Source: Allium sativum (Eukaryota; Streptophyta; Magnoliopsida; Asparagales; Amaryllidaceae). From it: a stretch of DNA of 64,000 bases. Below the pieces are notes generated by a model. The model was not told where the DNA came from. It saw only the letters and a list, made by a program, of their open reading frames with translations, and did not search any database. Position 1 is the first letter of the stretch. Each line of letters opens with the position of its first letter. The translations under genes and the position numbers were made by a program. Where the stretch lies: contig CM060910.1 in the NCBI GenBank assembly GCA_030737875.1, positions 245,056,427 through 245,120,426 on the forward strand, read 5' to 3'. Below, one piece after another: positions 1 to 11,735 of this stretch.

Positions 1-3000
1 TCGAATTCGAATATACGATTCAAGTCAAAATTACATTTCAATTTAAACAAATTTTATCGTACTTTATCATTCAAGTCATATAGTTCAAAATTGTTACTTC
101 TACATTTTGAATCAAAATCTTATATTTCCATTCAAACAAATTACTATTTAAAACCATTCTTATGCATCAATTTAACAAAATTCTTAATTCAAACCAAACA
201 ATATAAAAACCAATTCCGCATATAACATCTATATATATATTCCAATTCATGTTTAATCAATTAAAAACTTGAATTCAATTCATATCGATTATAAATTAAA
301 ATAAATCAATTTACCCAATTCACATTCATTTCTTATCAAGGTTCATAATTTAAACCAAATCAAATTCAATTTCTTAATTTTATCAATTCAGGTTCATCTC
401 TACTAAAATTCGTATCGGTTCCAATTCATAACATAATATGAGTTCATTCATTATTCAAACATCATTATATAAATTTACATCTTTAAACTTCGAATTTAAA
501 TCGCGAAATCTAACCTATCCATCTGGACTTCATTAAAGTTTATGAAATATATATATATAAGAAAATTAATTTTGAAAATAGATATATGTATATATATATA
601 AGTTTATAAAATTCTAAAATAAATTAGAAATAGATTATAAACATATATAAGTTTAAAATAATATAAAAATAGATTTAAAGAAATATTTACAATAATATAA
701 AAAGGTTAAAATACTTATAGAAATAAATTATATGGTTTAAAATAAATAAATTTACAAGTAAAATCTTAAATAAACATTTGAATCCCTATTTACAAATAAA
801 TCATTTTAAAACACATAATTTAAAATATACAAAATAATTTAAATTTAAATAAAATATAAATATAAATATATAAAGTTTTAAGTAAATATTTTAAAATAAA
901 ACTCATTCTACTTCGAAAACATGACCGACAGTGTCCGTATATAGTTTTCTACCCTATGGTCAAGTGATACGGATATTTATCATTTCAATCCGCAATTTAT
1001 TAAATTTCTACGGGTCTATCATTTCAACCCGCAATTCCAAATTCAATAAAAATCGTTCAGATCTATCATTTCAACCCATAACGATTTTTCTTTATTCTCA
1101 TGTTCGTTCGGGTATGTATCATTTCAACCCTTAGTGATTTTCCTAAAATTAGGGTATCAACAATCACAACAACAATCACATAGTATCAATCACAACATAT
1201 ATATCATCAGTGCAACTACGTGTCATATGAATATATCGTGTCGCATATGAAATGTGCATACATATCAAATCAAACAATTTCTACTACCAACCTATACATT
1301 TCATATAACAGTTCATTATTGATCTAACATCCATGAAAAATGTAAGTCAGGTGTAAGATAAACTCACCTTTCGTGGTTATCAAAATGGAGACAGCAGACG
1401 AATGACACAGAATGAGATGACAACTTTCAAGCACGATTTGGAATGAATTCAGTCACGGTAAGCACTCAATAATATTTTTATTTATAAGAGGAGGTTAAGA
1501 AACGGATTTGGTACGGCAATTTGGGTTTTGGGACAGTTATGAACTCAACGCCACAACTCAACAAAATGGACACACCACTTTTACAAAATAATATTTATAC
1601 ACATACAATAAAATTAGTATATATTTTAAATTTTGGACAAACTCAACAAAATAGATTATATAAATATATATAGTAAATTATACACACACTAAACCCTTAT
1701 AATATGAATATATTTATAAACACTCACCCACAACTCAAAACAAATAGATACCAATACTCACGCCCAAACATACACCACAAACCCAAAATACATTTCTGTT
1801 TATAAACAAAGTAACCTTATAATGTTTAACCCAGTATATAAACACACACATGCAAGCAAACAAGACACACATACATAACACTACACACACGGTTAAAACA
1901 ATTCATACAAAACCTCTGAACACGTACTCACACACCAAACAAGGCACACGACGACTTCAGGAGAGGGAAGCGAGCTTTCGGTAGCGGGTTCGGGTTCAAG
2001 TCAGTGCGGACATGGCGATGAAGTAGTAGCACGGGTTCGGGTCTTGACTGCTAGTTGGAGGCAGAGGCTTGGGTGCGGCTTCAGGTGACTCGACAGCGAG
2101 TTCGGGCTTGAATGGGTCGGAGGGCGTGGGTTTTCAGGTGAGCTTCCGTTCAGGGGAGGGCTGAGGTTCGGTGGAGGCTTGGAGGGATTGCGAGGTGGGA
2201 ATGGACGTGGTCCGGCAGGAGGTGGCGTAGTCGGGTGAGCTCTGGTGAAGAGGTTCAACCAGTTACAGTCGGAGAGGGAAATCGTGAGGGGATTGCAATG
2301 GGAAGGGGAATCAGTCAAGGATGGAAGAGCTGGCACGAACAAAAGAAAGAAAAGGGAAGCGATTGAAAGTGGGTTGGCAATTGTTGGAAGGAGCAGCTTT
2401 GTACAGAGAAGGGACAACAGCTATTTGCGGAAAAAGCGCATCGAGAGAACATACACTTTCAAACCACACTAATTAACTTTTCAGCAAAACGTTTGATTTG
2501 AAGTTTAAATGGTAGTAACCGACATTTGTGAAGAAAAGGGAATCACCGTTTAAATTTTGAAAAGGTCTACCATTTTGGAAAATAAATTAAAATAGGAAAC
2601 ATATGGTAAAACAAGTTTGAACGCTTTTCTCTCTCTATTTTATAGCATACCAAAAGCTATTTCCCAAATTTGTTCCAATATTTGAAATGGAGTGATTGAA
2701 AAGGAGATGGCCAAATTTAAATGTCAGTCTCCAGAAATCATAACGCACTAGTTTTGGAAAATATAAAAGTATGGCCTGTAGAACCAAAGTTGGAAAAGAA
2801 TAAAGCAAAAGACATCTCGCACGTAACGAAATATAGAAAAATGGGAATGAACGGTTTGAAAAAGAAAAGAGCAACTTCAAGAAAGAAAAAGGAAGTGAAC
2901 GTACCATTGAAATTCAAGGATAAAATTAGAACTAATGCATGCATGGTTTTAAAAAGGGTATAAATAACATTGAAAATATAATGGACGTGCATGCTTTCCA

Positions 3001-3706
3001 GGTTTTGGAAAAATATGTATTGAAATGGAGTTTCACCGTATGCATGCATCTTTGCATTGTAGTGTAAAACTTGTCCACCTACAGAAAAAATGATAAATGG
3101 TGGTTTAACAAAATAAAATGACGGGCTTTGCAGACCCAAAATGTCTAGAAAAATATGCTGAATCCGAAATAGGACACGTCGAACTCAAATGACTCTATTT
3201 CAAAAATGAACTGCACAAGCCTTTTCGAATTTCCAGCGCGAATCAGGCACCGAAACTGACAAACGAATATATTGCGCTAATCAGCGCGACGAGACAGATA
3301 CAACGGTATAAAATTTTCAGCGCCAGAATGCTCCATTCAAAAATGCATTACGGACCCCTTAAACGTAAAAATGCGGATGGAAAACGGAATTCAAAACGTC
3401 CGATTTTCGCGAAATGAATTTCACCATTGGATTACTGACAGTGAACAGAATATTTTTCATGTTTGTCCGGACTGGATTCGAAGAGATTTTAAAATCGTTA
3501 AAATTTAAACTGTTATGCGCAGTTTTGCGCTGAAAATTGCGCGACCGACAACTAATCAAATTTTCTGATGGAATTTTCGCAGCTGCTACATCACACGGTA
3601 CGTAATTCAAATTTAAAATTCCCGTAATGAAAAATTATATAATAATTTCAAAATAAAAATATGATTTAAATTGGAATTTAAATCGTTAAAAATAGCGGGT
3701 TGTTAC
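1..3706 (-). mobile_element. Family X LTR, right part (left end outside window)
   Basis: Non-coding AT-rich sequence ending in GGGTTGTTACA at 3706. On the minus strand this reads TGTAACAACCCG, the 5' terminus of a Ty3/gypsy-type LTR. It is equivalent to the LTR starting at 54880: both carry the motif TATCATTTCAACCC (here near 978, 1017, 1064 and 1117; there near 57796 and 57834) and long runs of AATTCAAATTTCA-like sequence. A GC-richer island lies at 1935-2470. I cannot tell a solo LTR from one LTR of a longer element because the left end is off the window. No credible gene lies inside; the short reading frames are chance. Confidence 0.6.
1935..2470 (-). other. GC-rich island inside family X LTR
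   Basis: This block is purine-rich on the plus strand and pyrimidine-rich on the minus strand, and clearly richer in GC than its AT-rich surroundings. Read on the minus strand it holds a 138-codon proline/serine-rich frame (2001-2417) of low complexity, not recognisable as a protein family. Comparable islands sit at 53040-53460 and 62400-62880 in other family X LTRs, always on the side facing the LTR 5' end. That suggests a transcribed leader segment of the LTR rather than a gene. Confidence 0.4.
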
Positions 3707-4482
3707 AACTATAAATATTGAATCAGTATCCTTACATTTGATTGCATCTATAAAATATTAGTTGCAGTTTTAAACTACTCTGAGAATCTGCATAATGAGA
3801 TCCAAAGCTTAACGAAACATTTAAAACAAAATTTTCGAAACAAACTATTGATCCAAGCATATTTGGATGGATCAATTAAACAGTTACAATAACCCGCTGT
3901 TTCAATCTTCTAGAGGCTTTGATTTACATATATAGATCAATACCAAGATTGAAAAATTTCCTATTATATTTATTATGACCTGAAAATTATCATTATGATT
4001 TCCAAGTTTTCCTAGATTCATGATTATATGTAAAACCCAAAATGCTCAACTATGAATCTATAATTCATTCATTTGATCAACAAGAAGAATTTTTTTTCTT
4101 TTGATCAAAGATATAATCTGATTGAATACTGTGATTATGATTCAAGTAATCAACATATCAGAACTTTGGTCAACACAGTACTAGTTCAGATTATATTTTA
4201 AATGTGAAAGATTATCGTATAATCAATCCAATTCAGGAAAAGTTGTGATTGCTTTTCAACAACAGTTGTTTCAAAACAGATTCACAATTTCTTTTAATCT
4301 AGCAATACTATATTTTATGAAATCAGTATCCATAAAAAAATGACTTGACACCTTTGATCAAGCAAAACTGACTTTTGATTAATTTACAAGGGTCCAAAGT
4401 TCATCATTTAAGGTAATAGCAATAATAAATAAAGTTAATATTTATAATCAACTATGAATTCATTTTCGAGATTCTTATCATA

Positions 4483-4521
<39 letters not shown>

Positions 4522-4766
4522 GTATGTATGTATGTATATGTGTGTGTGTGTATGTATGTATAATTCACTTGTAGTAAAACAAATTTATATCTTGCATCAA
4601 ATACAGATTTTTTTACTAACAGTGAAACAATTTCACTTCTGAAATGATTTTGCCTTAAATCCTTACATCCAAGTATTGTAATACAATCAATTTCCCAAAA
4701 TCAGACACATAAACTAAAATTATAGATCAAAATATTAATCTTTGCAAGCCTTAGCTCTGATACCAT
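3707..4766 (-). mobile_element. Ty1/copia-like internal remnant with primer-binding site
   Basis: Directly left of the LTR at 4767-6181, the minus strand carries TGGTATCAGAGC (plus 4754-4765), the usual plant primer-binding site complementary to the 3' end of initiator tRNA-Met, one base from the LTR end. The rest of the block should therefore be the start of the element interior, read leftward. I see no gag frame in it, so it is either a long decayed leader or part of a non-autonomous element. It stops where the family X LTR ends at 3706. Confidence 0.5.
4480..4562. repeat. Compound microsatellite TATATG / TATG / TG
   Basis: A run of GTATAT units passes into GTAT units and then into GT units and back. 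It lies within the copia interior remnant. A 62-codon reading frame across it is only a translation of the repeat. Confidence 0.9.
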
Positions 4767-6181
4767 TGTAAGGTTTGTTCTATCTAATCGGAAACCTTAT
4801 TTCATTAACGTTTAACGAATCATAAACAAGATCTATGCAGAAGATAGTAAATTGAAAAATTTATACCTTTCAAAGCTTCCTGGATTTATAAAATCAAATT
4901 GAATCGGATCTGCTTCGATTTTGAACATCGCTGGAGCCTGGAAGGATTGAATCGAAAGCACGACAAACGCCATGCCTCTATCGGTATCCACATGAACGTA
5001 TTCTTCTTCGATCGAATTGAAGAAGAAAGAGGATGCGGTACTAGCCGCCGCGATTGATTTGGTTTTCTTCGAAAGAGGTTGTACTGTAGGGTTTTCTAAT
5101 TTTTTTGATCTAATCTATGTAATGAATCACGCGTGTATCTTAAGAAAAGGAAATACCCTCCTTAAAATAAACGTGAATTATAACTTTAGGAACCAATCGT
5201 CATGCCTATTCAGCGTCAAATAAAATATCAACAACTTGATATTTTATTTACAGTAATGATCTTCCCCTTATAATGTTCTAACTTCTAAGTGTGTGACCCT
5301 ATAGGTTACTACAACGTTGGCAATAATTTTAAATTGTATTTAAAATCATAAACAGTGATTGACATATAGTAATACGTCAATATTACCCAAGTTATAATAA
5401 AATCAACGATTCGATATAACCTTTTTTATGACCAGTGTCTCAACATAATTTAATACTTTTAACCAATATATCCAAAATTAAACTCGAAGCATGAAACATA
5501 TCATCCTTTTTATAATTTAATCCTTTTAACTTGATCGATGAGTAGATTATATAAAACAAATCAATATTTGAGCACGGCCATGCATTTCATCTAGATCATT
5601 TATAATTTCAATCGTTTCGAGATGTATCCTATAATCACTTTTATCGTCTACTCGGTTAAAATTAAAATTTGATGATATCAAAACACAAATATTCTCGAAC
5701 AAAATTATAATGATTTCAGGTCTAAGGATCAATACATCACTGTTACCATGAGAATAACTTATAATTTAATTAATTATATTCCATGTAGTTTTCTCATGTT
5801 AGGTCAGTCCAATACGCTATTCTTCAATACGTATTTATGTATTGACATTAATATCACTTATATTAATGATCAGTGAGATATAATAATCAGTCAATTAACA
5901 TGCTAGTCTCAATGTTTTATTGTTGTCCTATATACAATAAAACTTGACTAGAGACATGTAAGAATTATGATATTTATCACTATATTATATAATCTCATGT
6001 TCAAGTCACTTACTTGAATTATATAATTCTGTATTATTATTCTAAGGACTTCTATTATGTCAATATTTATATTACATAGTAAATAAAACATAATGAATTT
6101 TTTTATTCAAAATAAAATAATAACATCAACAGTGCTATTAATCACGTCTAATGGATTGCCTCTAGGGCACAAACTCTAACA
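4767..6181 (-). mobile_element. Ty1/copia-type LTR (5' LTR of a truncated element)
   Basis: The block is bounded by TG at 4767 and CA at 6181. On the minus strand it starts TGTTAGAGTTTGTGCCCTAG, a start I associate with plant Ty1/copia LTRs, and it ends AACCTTACA next to the primer-binding site. Length is 1415 bp. No second copy occurs in the window, so the partner LTR is lost or lies left of position 1. The five bases after it (catct) have no visible partner. It ends about 220 bp before the first visible exon of the SKIP35-like gene, so it lies in that gene's upstream intron or 5' flank. Confidence 0.65.
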
Positions 6182-6402
6182 CATCTTTCTGATTATTGTT
6201 GTACCATTGTACTTTTAACTCATTTTATATTTTCTTTTGAAATCTTACATTTCATGTACCTTTTAATATTCGAGGTAAGTTGGATACATGGCTTAGTTAC
6301 AGATACCAATCAAACAACTTCACAAGTGTTTTCTCCTCTATGTTATCATGAGCCAATGAGGGTGGAAAATTAATATTCCTGTATCACTCTTAAAACCAAT
6401 AG
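6182..6402. other. Unassigned sequence before the first visible exon
   Basis: This is AT-rich and no coding similarity is visible. The frame used by the following exon has a stop (TAA) at 6371-6373, so the coding exon must begin after that. The best splice acceptor is the AG at 6401-6402. The stretch would then be the end of an upstream intron, unless the gene is truncated here. Confidence 0.4.
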
Positions 6403-6823
6403 GTTTCGTTTATCTCGTGAAGAACTTAATGGCAATGAAGTCTTAAGAAAAAAGGGGGTCGACATGCCGTTGAAATTCACAGGTTGGGCGGTGATGTGGT
6501 TTAAGGAGCACCAAGGAAGCAGTAATCTTCCAAAAATGTTCACTCCACCTGAGATCCAGTTACAATTAACAACATTCAGAACCTTCTTGGACCTAGCTGA
6601 AAATCGACTCACCATATGCGATTTTGCAAAAGCTTTACACGGGGCATGTACTCTTATTATTCACTCATGTTCTTTTTATCCGGGTTGGGCGTCTGATACT
6701 TCAGCTTCTGCTCTTAGAGGTTTGCTTAATATATTGGTGCAAAGGGGACCTAATAATCTAAATTACTGCATTTTAGAAGCTTCTCGACATGACTGTGCAG
6801 AAGTTGTTCTCATGTTATTGCAG
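6403..6823 (+). CDS. SKIP35-like: SKIP35-like ankyrin-repeat protein, upstream visible exon (partial)
   Basis: About 140 codons, read in frame from 6404. The frame carries conserved stretches such as PLKFTGWAVMWFKEHQG, EIQLQLTTFRTFLDLAENRL and PGWAS, then LLNILVQRG and CILEAS typical of the SKIP35 family. It ends on a complete CAG codon at 6821-6823, followed by a GT donor (GTTAGT), so the intron is phase 0. Arabidopsis SKIP35 is known as an SKP1-interacting ankyrin protein; substrate or function cannot be read from this sequence. An ATG at 6464 exists, but open reading continues upstream of it with family-like residues (FRLSREELNGNEVLRKKG), so I favour an exon spliced at 6402 over a start at 6464. 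The N-terminal part of the family's usual length is not found in the 6.4 kb upstream. Assignment rests on remembered family similarity, not a search. Confidence 0.7.
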
Positions 6824-7084
6824 GTTAGTAGTTTTTTTCTTTATCTTTGATTGGACATTATTTATGCTATTACAGCTACTTTACCAGCAATGAGAGCTGT
6901 AGAATAAATGTTTAAAAATTGGATGTTACTTTTTGTACTCGCATGCAAAGAGGATATTTATGTGTTCGCAAATATATGTATGTGTCTGTGTGTTATCTCT
7001 GAATGAGATTTCTGTAGTAGATGGAATTATGGTAATTGATTTTTGTAGTAGATTGTAAGTTCAAAAAAAAAATGTTGATTGCAA

Positions 7085-7198
7085 AGTGAAACTTTGGTTA
7101 AGAAGAACATAGGTTTTGATGTCGTAGAGGTTCGAAATCATGACCTCTAGAATTTACGTCTAGACCGTCATACCACTAAACAGTCAGGGCAGTTCAAA
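7085..7198 (-). repeat. Possible tRNA-derived SINE fragment
   Basis: On the minus strand, TTTAGTGGTATGACGGTC resembles a pol III A box and GATTTCGAACCTC a B box, about 40 nt apart. A T-run (plus A9 near 7062-7071) lies downstream on that strand. This layout fits a plant SINE head better than a tRNA gene: no cloverleaf with proper acceptor arms is visible. No target duplication was identified, so the call is tentative. Confidence 0.3.
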
Positions 7199-7607
7199 TT
7201 TTAAATCAAAATTGGATTATAATAGGGACTCGTTCATTTAGGATTTATACTATGTATATGCATGCTTAGATGCTAAACTTTTTGCTCTATATTAAATAAC
7301 ATTTGAGAATGCAAAAGCATCATTTTTTTTTACGTGGCCATAATTTATGTGTTTAAAATTGATTTTGATGCTTAATTTCTACATTTAAACCTAAAATTTA
7401 TTTTTCCTATGTCTTTTAGTAATCAATAAAATTTGAGTTATAGATTCAAATGAATAACTTGGTATCCTCTACTGGATGTTTTTCTCAATTGTAGTTTTAA
7501 TTTAACTTAATTTGGAATTTTGAGAATCAAACTAAAATGGGAGAGATGCGACTCAGAATGAGATTCAAAGAGGGGTTTTTTTTTTTGACAACAATAAATG
7601 TTTATGC

Positions 7608-8145
7608 ATCAACAACAACTAAGCCATTAATCCCAATCAAGTTGGGATTGATAAGAGTTAGAACCCAAAACCAAATGACTGAGTCAATTTAAAGGTAATA
7701 ATAATAATAATAACAAGGGATTTAAAATGAAAACATAAATAAAGTAAAATAGTTAAACAAATAATAATAAATAAATAAAAGCCAAAGTGATGATAATGAT
7801 AATAATAACGAAGACTAACACTACGCTTTATACCACATACACTAGTTCTATAATCTAAAACTAAAGCACTCTCACTAAACTAACCATAAACTCAAGGTTT
7901 TGGTACATGGATCATCAGCGTTCATGTGCTTCTGTTCGACACAAGCTCTAAGGATGTATTCCAAAATTTCAAGTCATTTTTTATTACTTTCTCTCATGTC
8001 ATCCTTGGTCGACCTGTACATTTCTTTGAGCATTGGGTGCGACTAGTTCTATAATCTAAAACTTATAGCGCTCTCACTAAACTAACCATAAACTCCATGG
8101 ATCACCAACTTTTATGTGCTCGTGTTCAACACAAGCACTTCGGAA
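7608..8145 (-). mobile_element. 5'-truncated LINE, 3' end
   Basis: On the minus strand the block runs from decayed coding sequence for the C-terminus of a plant LINE reverse transcriptase (VEHEHIKVGDPW-like, then a second copy from CAQRNVQVDQG onward) into a 3' UTR with CAATCCCAACTTGATTGGGA. It ends in a GTTGTTGTTG tail (plus CAACAACAAC near 7611). The coding end is present twice in tandem: units 7840-8043 and 8044-8145 share ACTAGTTCTATAATCTAAAA and AACTAACCATAAACTC. The same duplicated structure occurs at 28208-28722. Confidence 0.55.
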
Positions 8146-8967
8146 TTATGGGCTACTTTAATAAGTTGTTTCTTATTTTAATTTTAATATAGATTGGGGT
8201 GAAAGATCTTACAAACTTGGTGAATCCCAAATTTTTTCTATAGGACTTTGTTATAAACTGGAGGAACCTTTTGACTTAAAACAACATTTGGCATGTATTG
8301 ATCTTGGAATTAGTCTTTGTTCAATGGTTCTATGAAGTGTGAAGGATAAATGCATTATTCCCTTAGGAAAAAAATTAGCGTGCTAAGCAATTAACTCTTG
8401 ATGTGTTCTACTGATTGGTGGAAATGAAAAATCATAAGGGATGATGATCAAATTGTTGAAATCGAGAGTGGAAGTGGAAATGTTGACATTCTTAGGGTTG
8501 GACTTTAGATGAGCAATCAAGAAGTTTGTCAGTGTTGAAGCAAGTCAAAACACTTTAAATAAGCGGTATATACAAAAGAAAAAAGAAGAAAAAGTTGCTT
8601 AAAAAATTGAACTATGGTTTTATTATTAAAAACAAAAAACACGTATTACAGGCGTAAGCAGGATAACTATAATAGGGAGGACATATGAACATCTAAAACC
8701 TATTTGTTTTAGATCTCTTCCTTTTGGAAACTAATTTATATATTATCCGATTTATAATTCTTTCTCTTTTACATTATCAATTCAAAATTGGCTGCCAAGA
8801 TGTGTATTGCATGCGCTTATAAGTTAGGAAAGATAATAACATATACACATGTTCAAATTAGTAAAATTACCCAAAAACTTCATCAAAAATTACATTTTTT
8901 TTCTTCTAAATATGGATGTATTTTATAAACGGCAAATGGAAGTGAGTTAAAACATAGTTTTTATAAT

Positions 8968-8972
8968 GATGA
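8968..8972. repeat. Target-site duplication GATGA (left), element 1
   Basis: GATGA immediately precedes the TGTAACACC terminus and is repeated at 19632-19636 after the other end. The 5-bp length is that expected for Ty3/gypsy integrases. Confidence 0.9.
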
Positions 8973-9352
8973 TGTAACACCCCACCTCCACCAGGGCCAC
9001 TCAGGAGTGATTGCACTAGCTTTGGAGGGGTGTTGTCTAGGTAAACATGCACAAAGATATCACAAGACAGAACATAGATAAATAAATAAGTAAAACATCG
9101 GTAGAAATTTAAAAACCATAGTTAACCATTTCCAAACCAAAGTCAACTTACATCAAAATACTTAGTCATTATTTTCCAACTACCACAAGTCTAGAAACAT
9201 AAACTGAAAATAACATAAAGTAAACTATCCCCAAAATAGATGTGGTGAAGCCATAGCAAGCTCAAGTCCAAACCGTACATAAGCTGTCAAGAAAGCAAGC
9301 CAAATGTCCAAGCTAAGCACTAGTGTTCCCTCCCTGAGAACCCGAGGGAGGA

Positions 9353-9364
9353 GGGGGGGGGGGG
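9353..9364. repeat. G12 tract in element 1 3' LTR
   Basis: Twelve G on the plus strand, preceded by CCTCCCTGAGAACC and G-rich triplets, 380 bp from the LTR's left end. Counterparts sit 371, 375, 377 and 355 bp from the left ends of the LTRs at 16880, 39179, 49138 and 43774. Confidence 0.85.
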
Positions 9365-10131
9365 ACGGAAGAAAAATGGTCAGTCATAAAGACTGGTAAG
9401 TCCTACCTACTATTAGTATAAAAACTAATGAAGTTAACTAAACATGAGAAACTGAGATGAAACATAAAGATGGTAACTAACTGACATGATAAATAGATAA
9501 CAAGGTAGATCAAGTGTGGCATCGCATATACAAAGTTCAGTTTTGCACCAATAGTACTAGTATTCTAACCCATGTCAAGTACAAACAAGAAATGATCCCT
9601 TGGCCCAATATCATGAGATGACCCAAGTCAAGGTCCAACTATACGATCTAGTCGATCGGCTTCCTATAAGCCTAACTCGTCGAGTGTCGGTGTCTTACGG
9701 TCCAATCACGGAATGTAGTCAACTGTGCTAGGTCCACCCTAGGGTGTATCAAGCCCTAGGGTGCCAACCACTGACACAAATCAAGCACGCACAGTCTAAA
9801 CTTACTGGTGCCCATGTCTGTTTTTTTCAACTCCGGACTATGTGCACGACCATAGCCCGCCTGAACCTACACTGACGCACCTACTCAGCCGTCTTTCTGG
9901 TCGCTTACAATCAGCCCAGTAATCGTGCCCCACCATAGCCTAGTCCCTAGGGTATCGTGATACATCCAAGAGGGTTACTGCTGAAAAGGACCACGTAACT
10001 AGAGTTTCTAACGGGTTAAGTGTGGTTAACCCTATCCAATCATGTATCAAGTTGGTTAAGTGTATTCAAGTGGTTCATGACTTAACCCTAACATGTGGCA
10101 TTAATTAATTTAATGCGCCCAACCTCTCGCA

Positions 10132-10311
10132 TTAGACTTTGTTGTGGTTACTGGATGTGCCGGGTTGGTCCATGCAGCTTTACACCACAACCTAGTCTAA
10201 CCTCGGGTTTCAAGCGCGATATGACCAACTACTCACATTGGGTCCTATTGTTTGTAGCCACTGGATTTGCCGGGCGGTTCCAGGCAGATTTATGCTACAA
10301 ACTCAACCCAA
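10132..10311 (-). promoter_or_regulatory. Tandem pair of three-tier stem-loops (element 1 3' LTR)
   Basis: First stem-loop, 10132-10200: outer arms TTAGACT/AGTCTAA, 2x2 internal loop, inner arms GTTGTGGT/ACCACAAC. Second, 10238-10311: outer TTGGGT/ACCCAA, inner TTTGTAGC/GCTACAAA. The loops of both are GC-rich, with CTGGAT and GCCGGG. The pair lies roughly 900-1100 nt downstream of the TATA box on the transcribed strand, inside the LTR transcript. Function is unknown; a packaging, dimerisation or translation signal is inference only. Confidence 0.6.
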
Positions 10312-11237
10312 CCTCGAGTTGACCACTTTACGGTTTTCTACATGTCATGACCACATTCAAGTTTTCAAACATAATAAATTTTCATGTCATATTTTCAAGT
10401 CATGTTTTTTTTCATGTCATTTCAAGTTCGCCTAACTACCCATAACGTATTCCCATCGCACGTAAATTCGCATCAATACAAATAGATCAAGAAGGGGAAC
10501 ATAACAATATGACAAAGATGAGCATAAGGTGATAAAGTTGGTCATAAGTTAAACATGATGATATTTGAGGCAAAATGTTCATCACAACTAGTATATAGGA
10601 TTATTGGCCTCAAAAATATGTATGACATCAAACTTAGCAAATGGGGTGATAACATGGTAATAGTTGACATAGAGTGATAAACTTGTGACTAGCATGTAGT
10701 TCAACATTATAAGCAAGTTAACATCAAGGTTATGAGGGGTTCTATGTTGCATTATGCATAATCCCCAAATAAAGCTAATAGCTTTCTACCCAAAAATCAA
10801 GGTGAATGGTACTAGGTTCATGATAGTCCCACAATCATAGATCAAAAGAGTCATGAATGGATCTATGCATACAATGATAGACCAAAGACAAGTATTACAC
10901 AAGAATCTCATTTCAACTTGCTACATGTTCATATTAATTTCATAGTTTAAATCTAAGAGTAGAGTGGGGCTTACAAATCGTGGCTATGAGAACTAGAACA
11001 AAATAGAACAAGATAGAGACGTTGTAGAAGCTCTAGGAATGATGTAGCAACCCTAGAAGCCTTGAGAATATAAGTAGCTCCTTTGATTTGATGGAGAAAG
11101 ATTGCTCCTTTGCCTTAGCTTTAGTTTAGAACTCTCAAGCTCTCAATGATGAAGATGGAGGCCATGATTTATGAGCATTTTGGCAGCACTTAGTTGTTAG
11201 GATGATTTGTGGTGGTTTAGACTAGGTCTTAGGGTGT

Positions 11238-11244
11238 TTTTATA
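11238..11244 (-). promoter_or_regulatory. TATA box, element 1 3' LTR
   Basis: CCTATAAAAACACC on the minus strand. The same motif is at 19159-19165 in the 5' LTR, and matching TATAAAA boxes are at 42545-42551 and 46879-46885 in related LTRs. Confidence 0.65.
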
Positions 11245-11375
11245 GGTGTAGAGACAAGTTTAGGCCATAGGATTAACCCTAGTTTAGATCTGAACCATCA
11301 AATCCCGTCACAGGCCAACTGAACAGACCCAAAGGAGCAAACATGTGCACCAGGCAAACATGGCCGACCAGAGAA

Positions 11376-11461
11376 GTCGACCCCCAGGTCGACACCCAAG
11401 TCGACTGGGCAGTCGACCTGGGCTGGGGCAGGTCGACTCCCCAGTCGGCTCCCCAGTCGAC
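11376..11461. promoter_or_regulatory. GTCGAC array on a 12/20-bp grid, U3 of element 1 3' LTR
   Basis: The palindrome GTCGAC starts at 11376, 11388, 11400, 11412, 11432 and 11456, with a GTCGGC variant at 11444. The steps are 12, 12, 12, 20, 12 and 12 bp. The array sits upstream of the TATA box in U3, where enhancers are expected. The 5' LTR has the same array with one unit fewer. Confidence 0.75.
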
Positions 11462-11722
11462 CTGGGGCTGGGCGGGAAATTTTCCCGCCCAATCTGTTTG
11501 GGGTTGAATTTGAATTTCGGGCTGAATTTTGAATTTTCTGAAATCTTCTATGGGCCATAACTTGGTCATACGGACTCCGATTTACGAAATTTCGGACTCG
11601 TTTTCAAGCAGAATTTCGAGATGAACGCAATAGCGTAACCCGTTCCCATTGATTCTTAACTTATACTTTAATTCTGCCCTGATCTCTTGTTTTAACATGT
11701 TATAAAAATTCGGGTTGTTACA

Positions 11723-11735
11723 TTCTCCTCACCTT
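11723..11735 (-). promoter_or_regulatory. Polypurine tract, element 1
   Basis: The minus strand reads AAGGTGAGGAGAA directly before the 3' LTR, preceded by GGGGACGAAATCCTTT, a context common in plant chromoviruses. It would prime plus-strand DNA synthesis. Confidence 0.8.

Larger units (their letters stand above)
8973..11722 (-). mobile_element. Element 1 3' LTR
   Basis: The 2750-bp LTR is bounded by TGTAACACCCC on the left and GGGTTGTTACA on the right (plus strand). Landmarks read on the minus strand from 11722 downward are: GTCGAC array at 11376-11461, TATAAAA at 11238-11244, the pair of stem-loops at 10132-10311, and a 12-base C tract (plus G12, 9353-9364). Small reading frames inside, one shared with the other LTR at 18016, look like chance. 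Confidence 0.92.

Noticed and set aside
2001..2417. 138-codon proline/serine-rich frame on the minus strand
   Set aside because: Low-complexity translation of a pyrimidine-rich LTR island; no domain and no counterpart frame in related LTRs.
4454..4642. 62-codon frame rich in Cys-Ile
   Set aside because: Translation of a TATATG microsatellite.
6464..6850. Single-exon gene of 128 codons starting at ATG 6464
   Set aside because: The last residues (VSSFFLYL) are intron translation after a good GT donor, and family-like residues continue upstream of the ATG.
7085..7198. tRNA gene
   Set aside because: Box-like motifs only; no consistent acceptor, D and anticodon arms.
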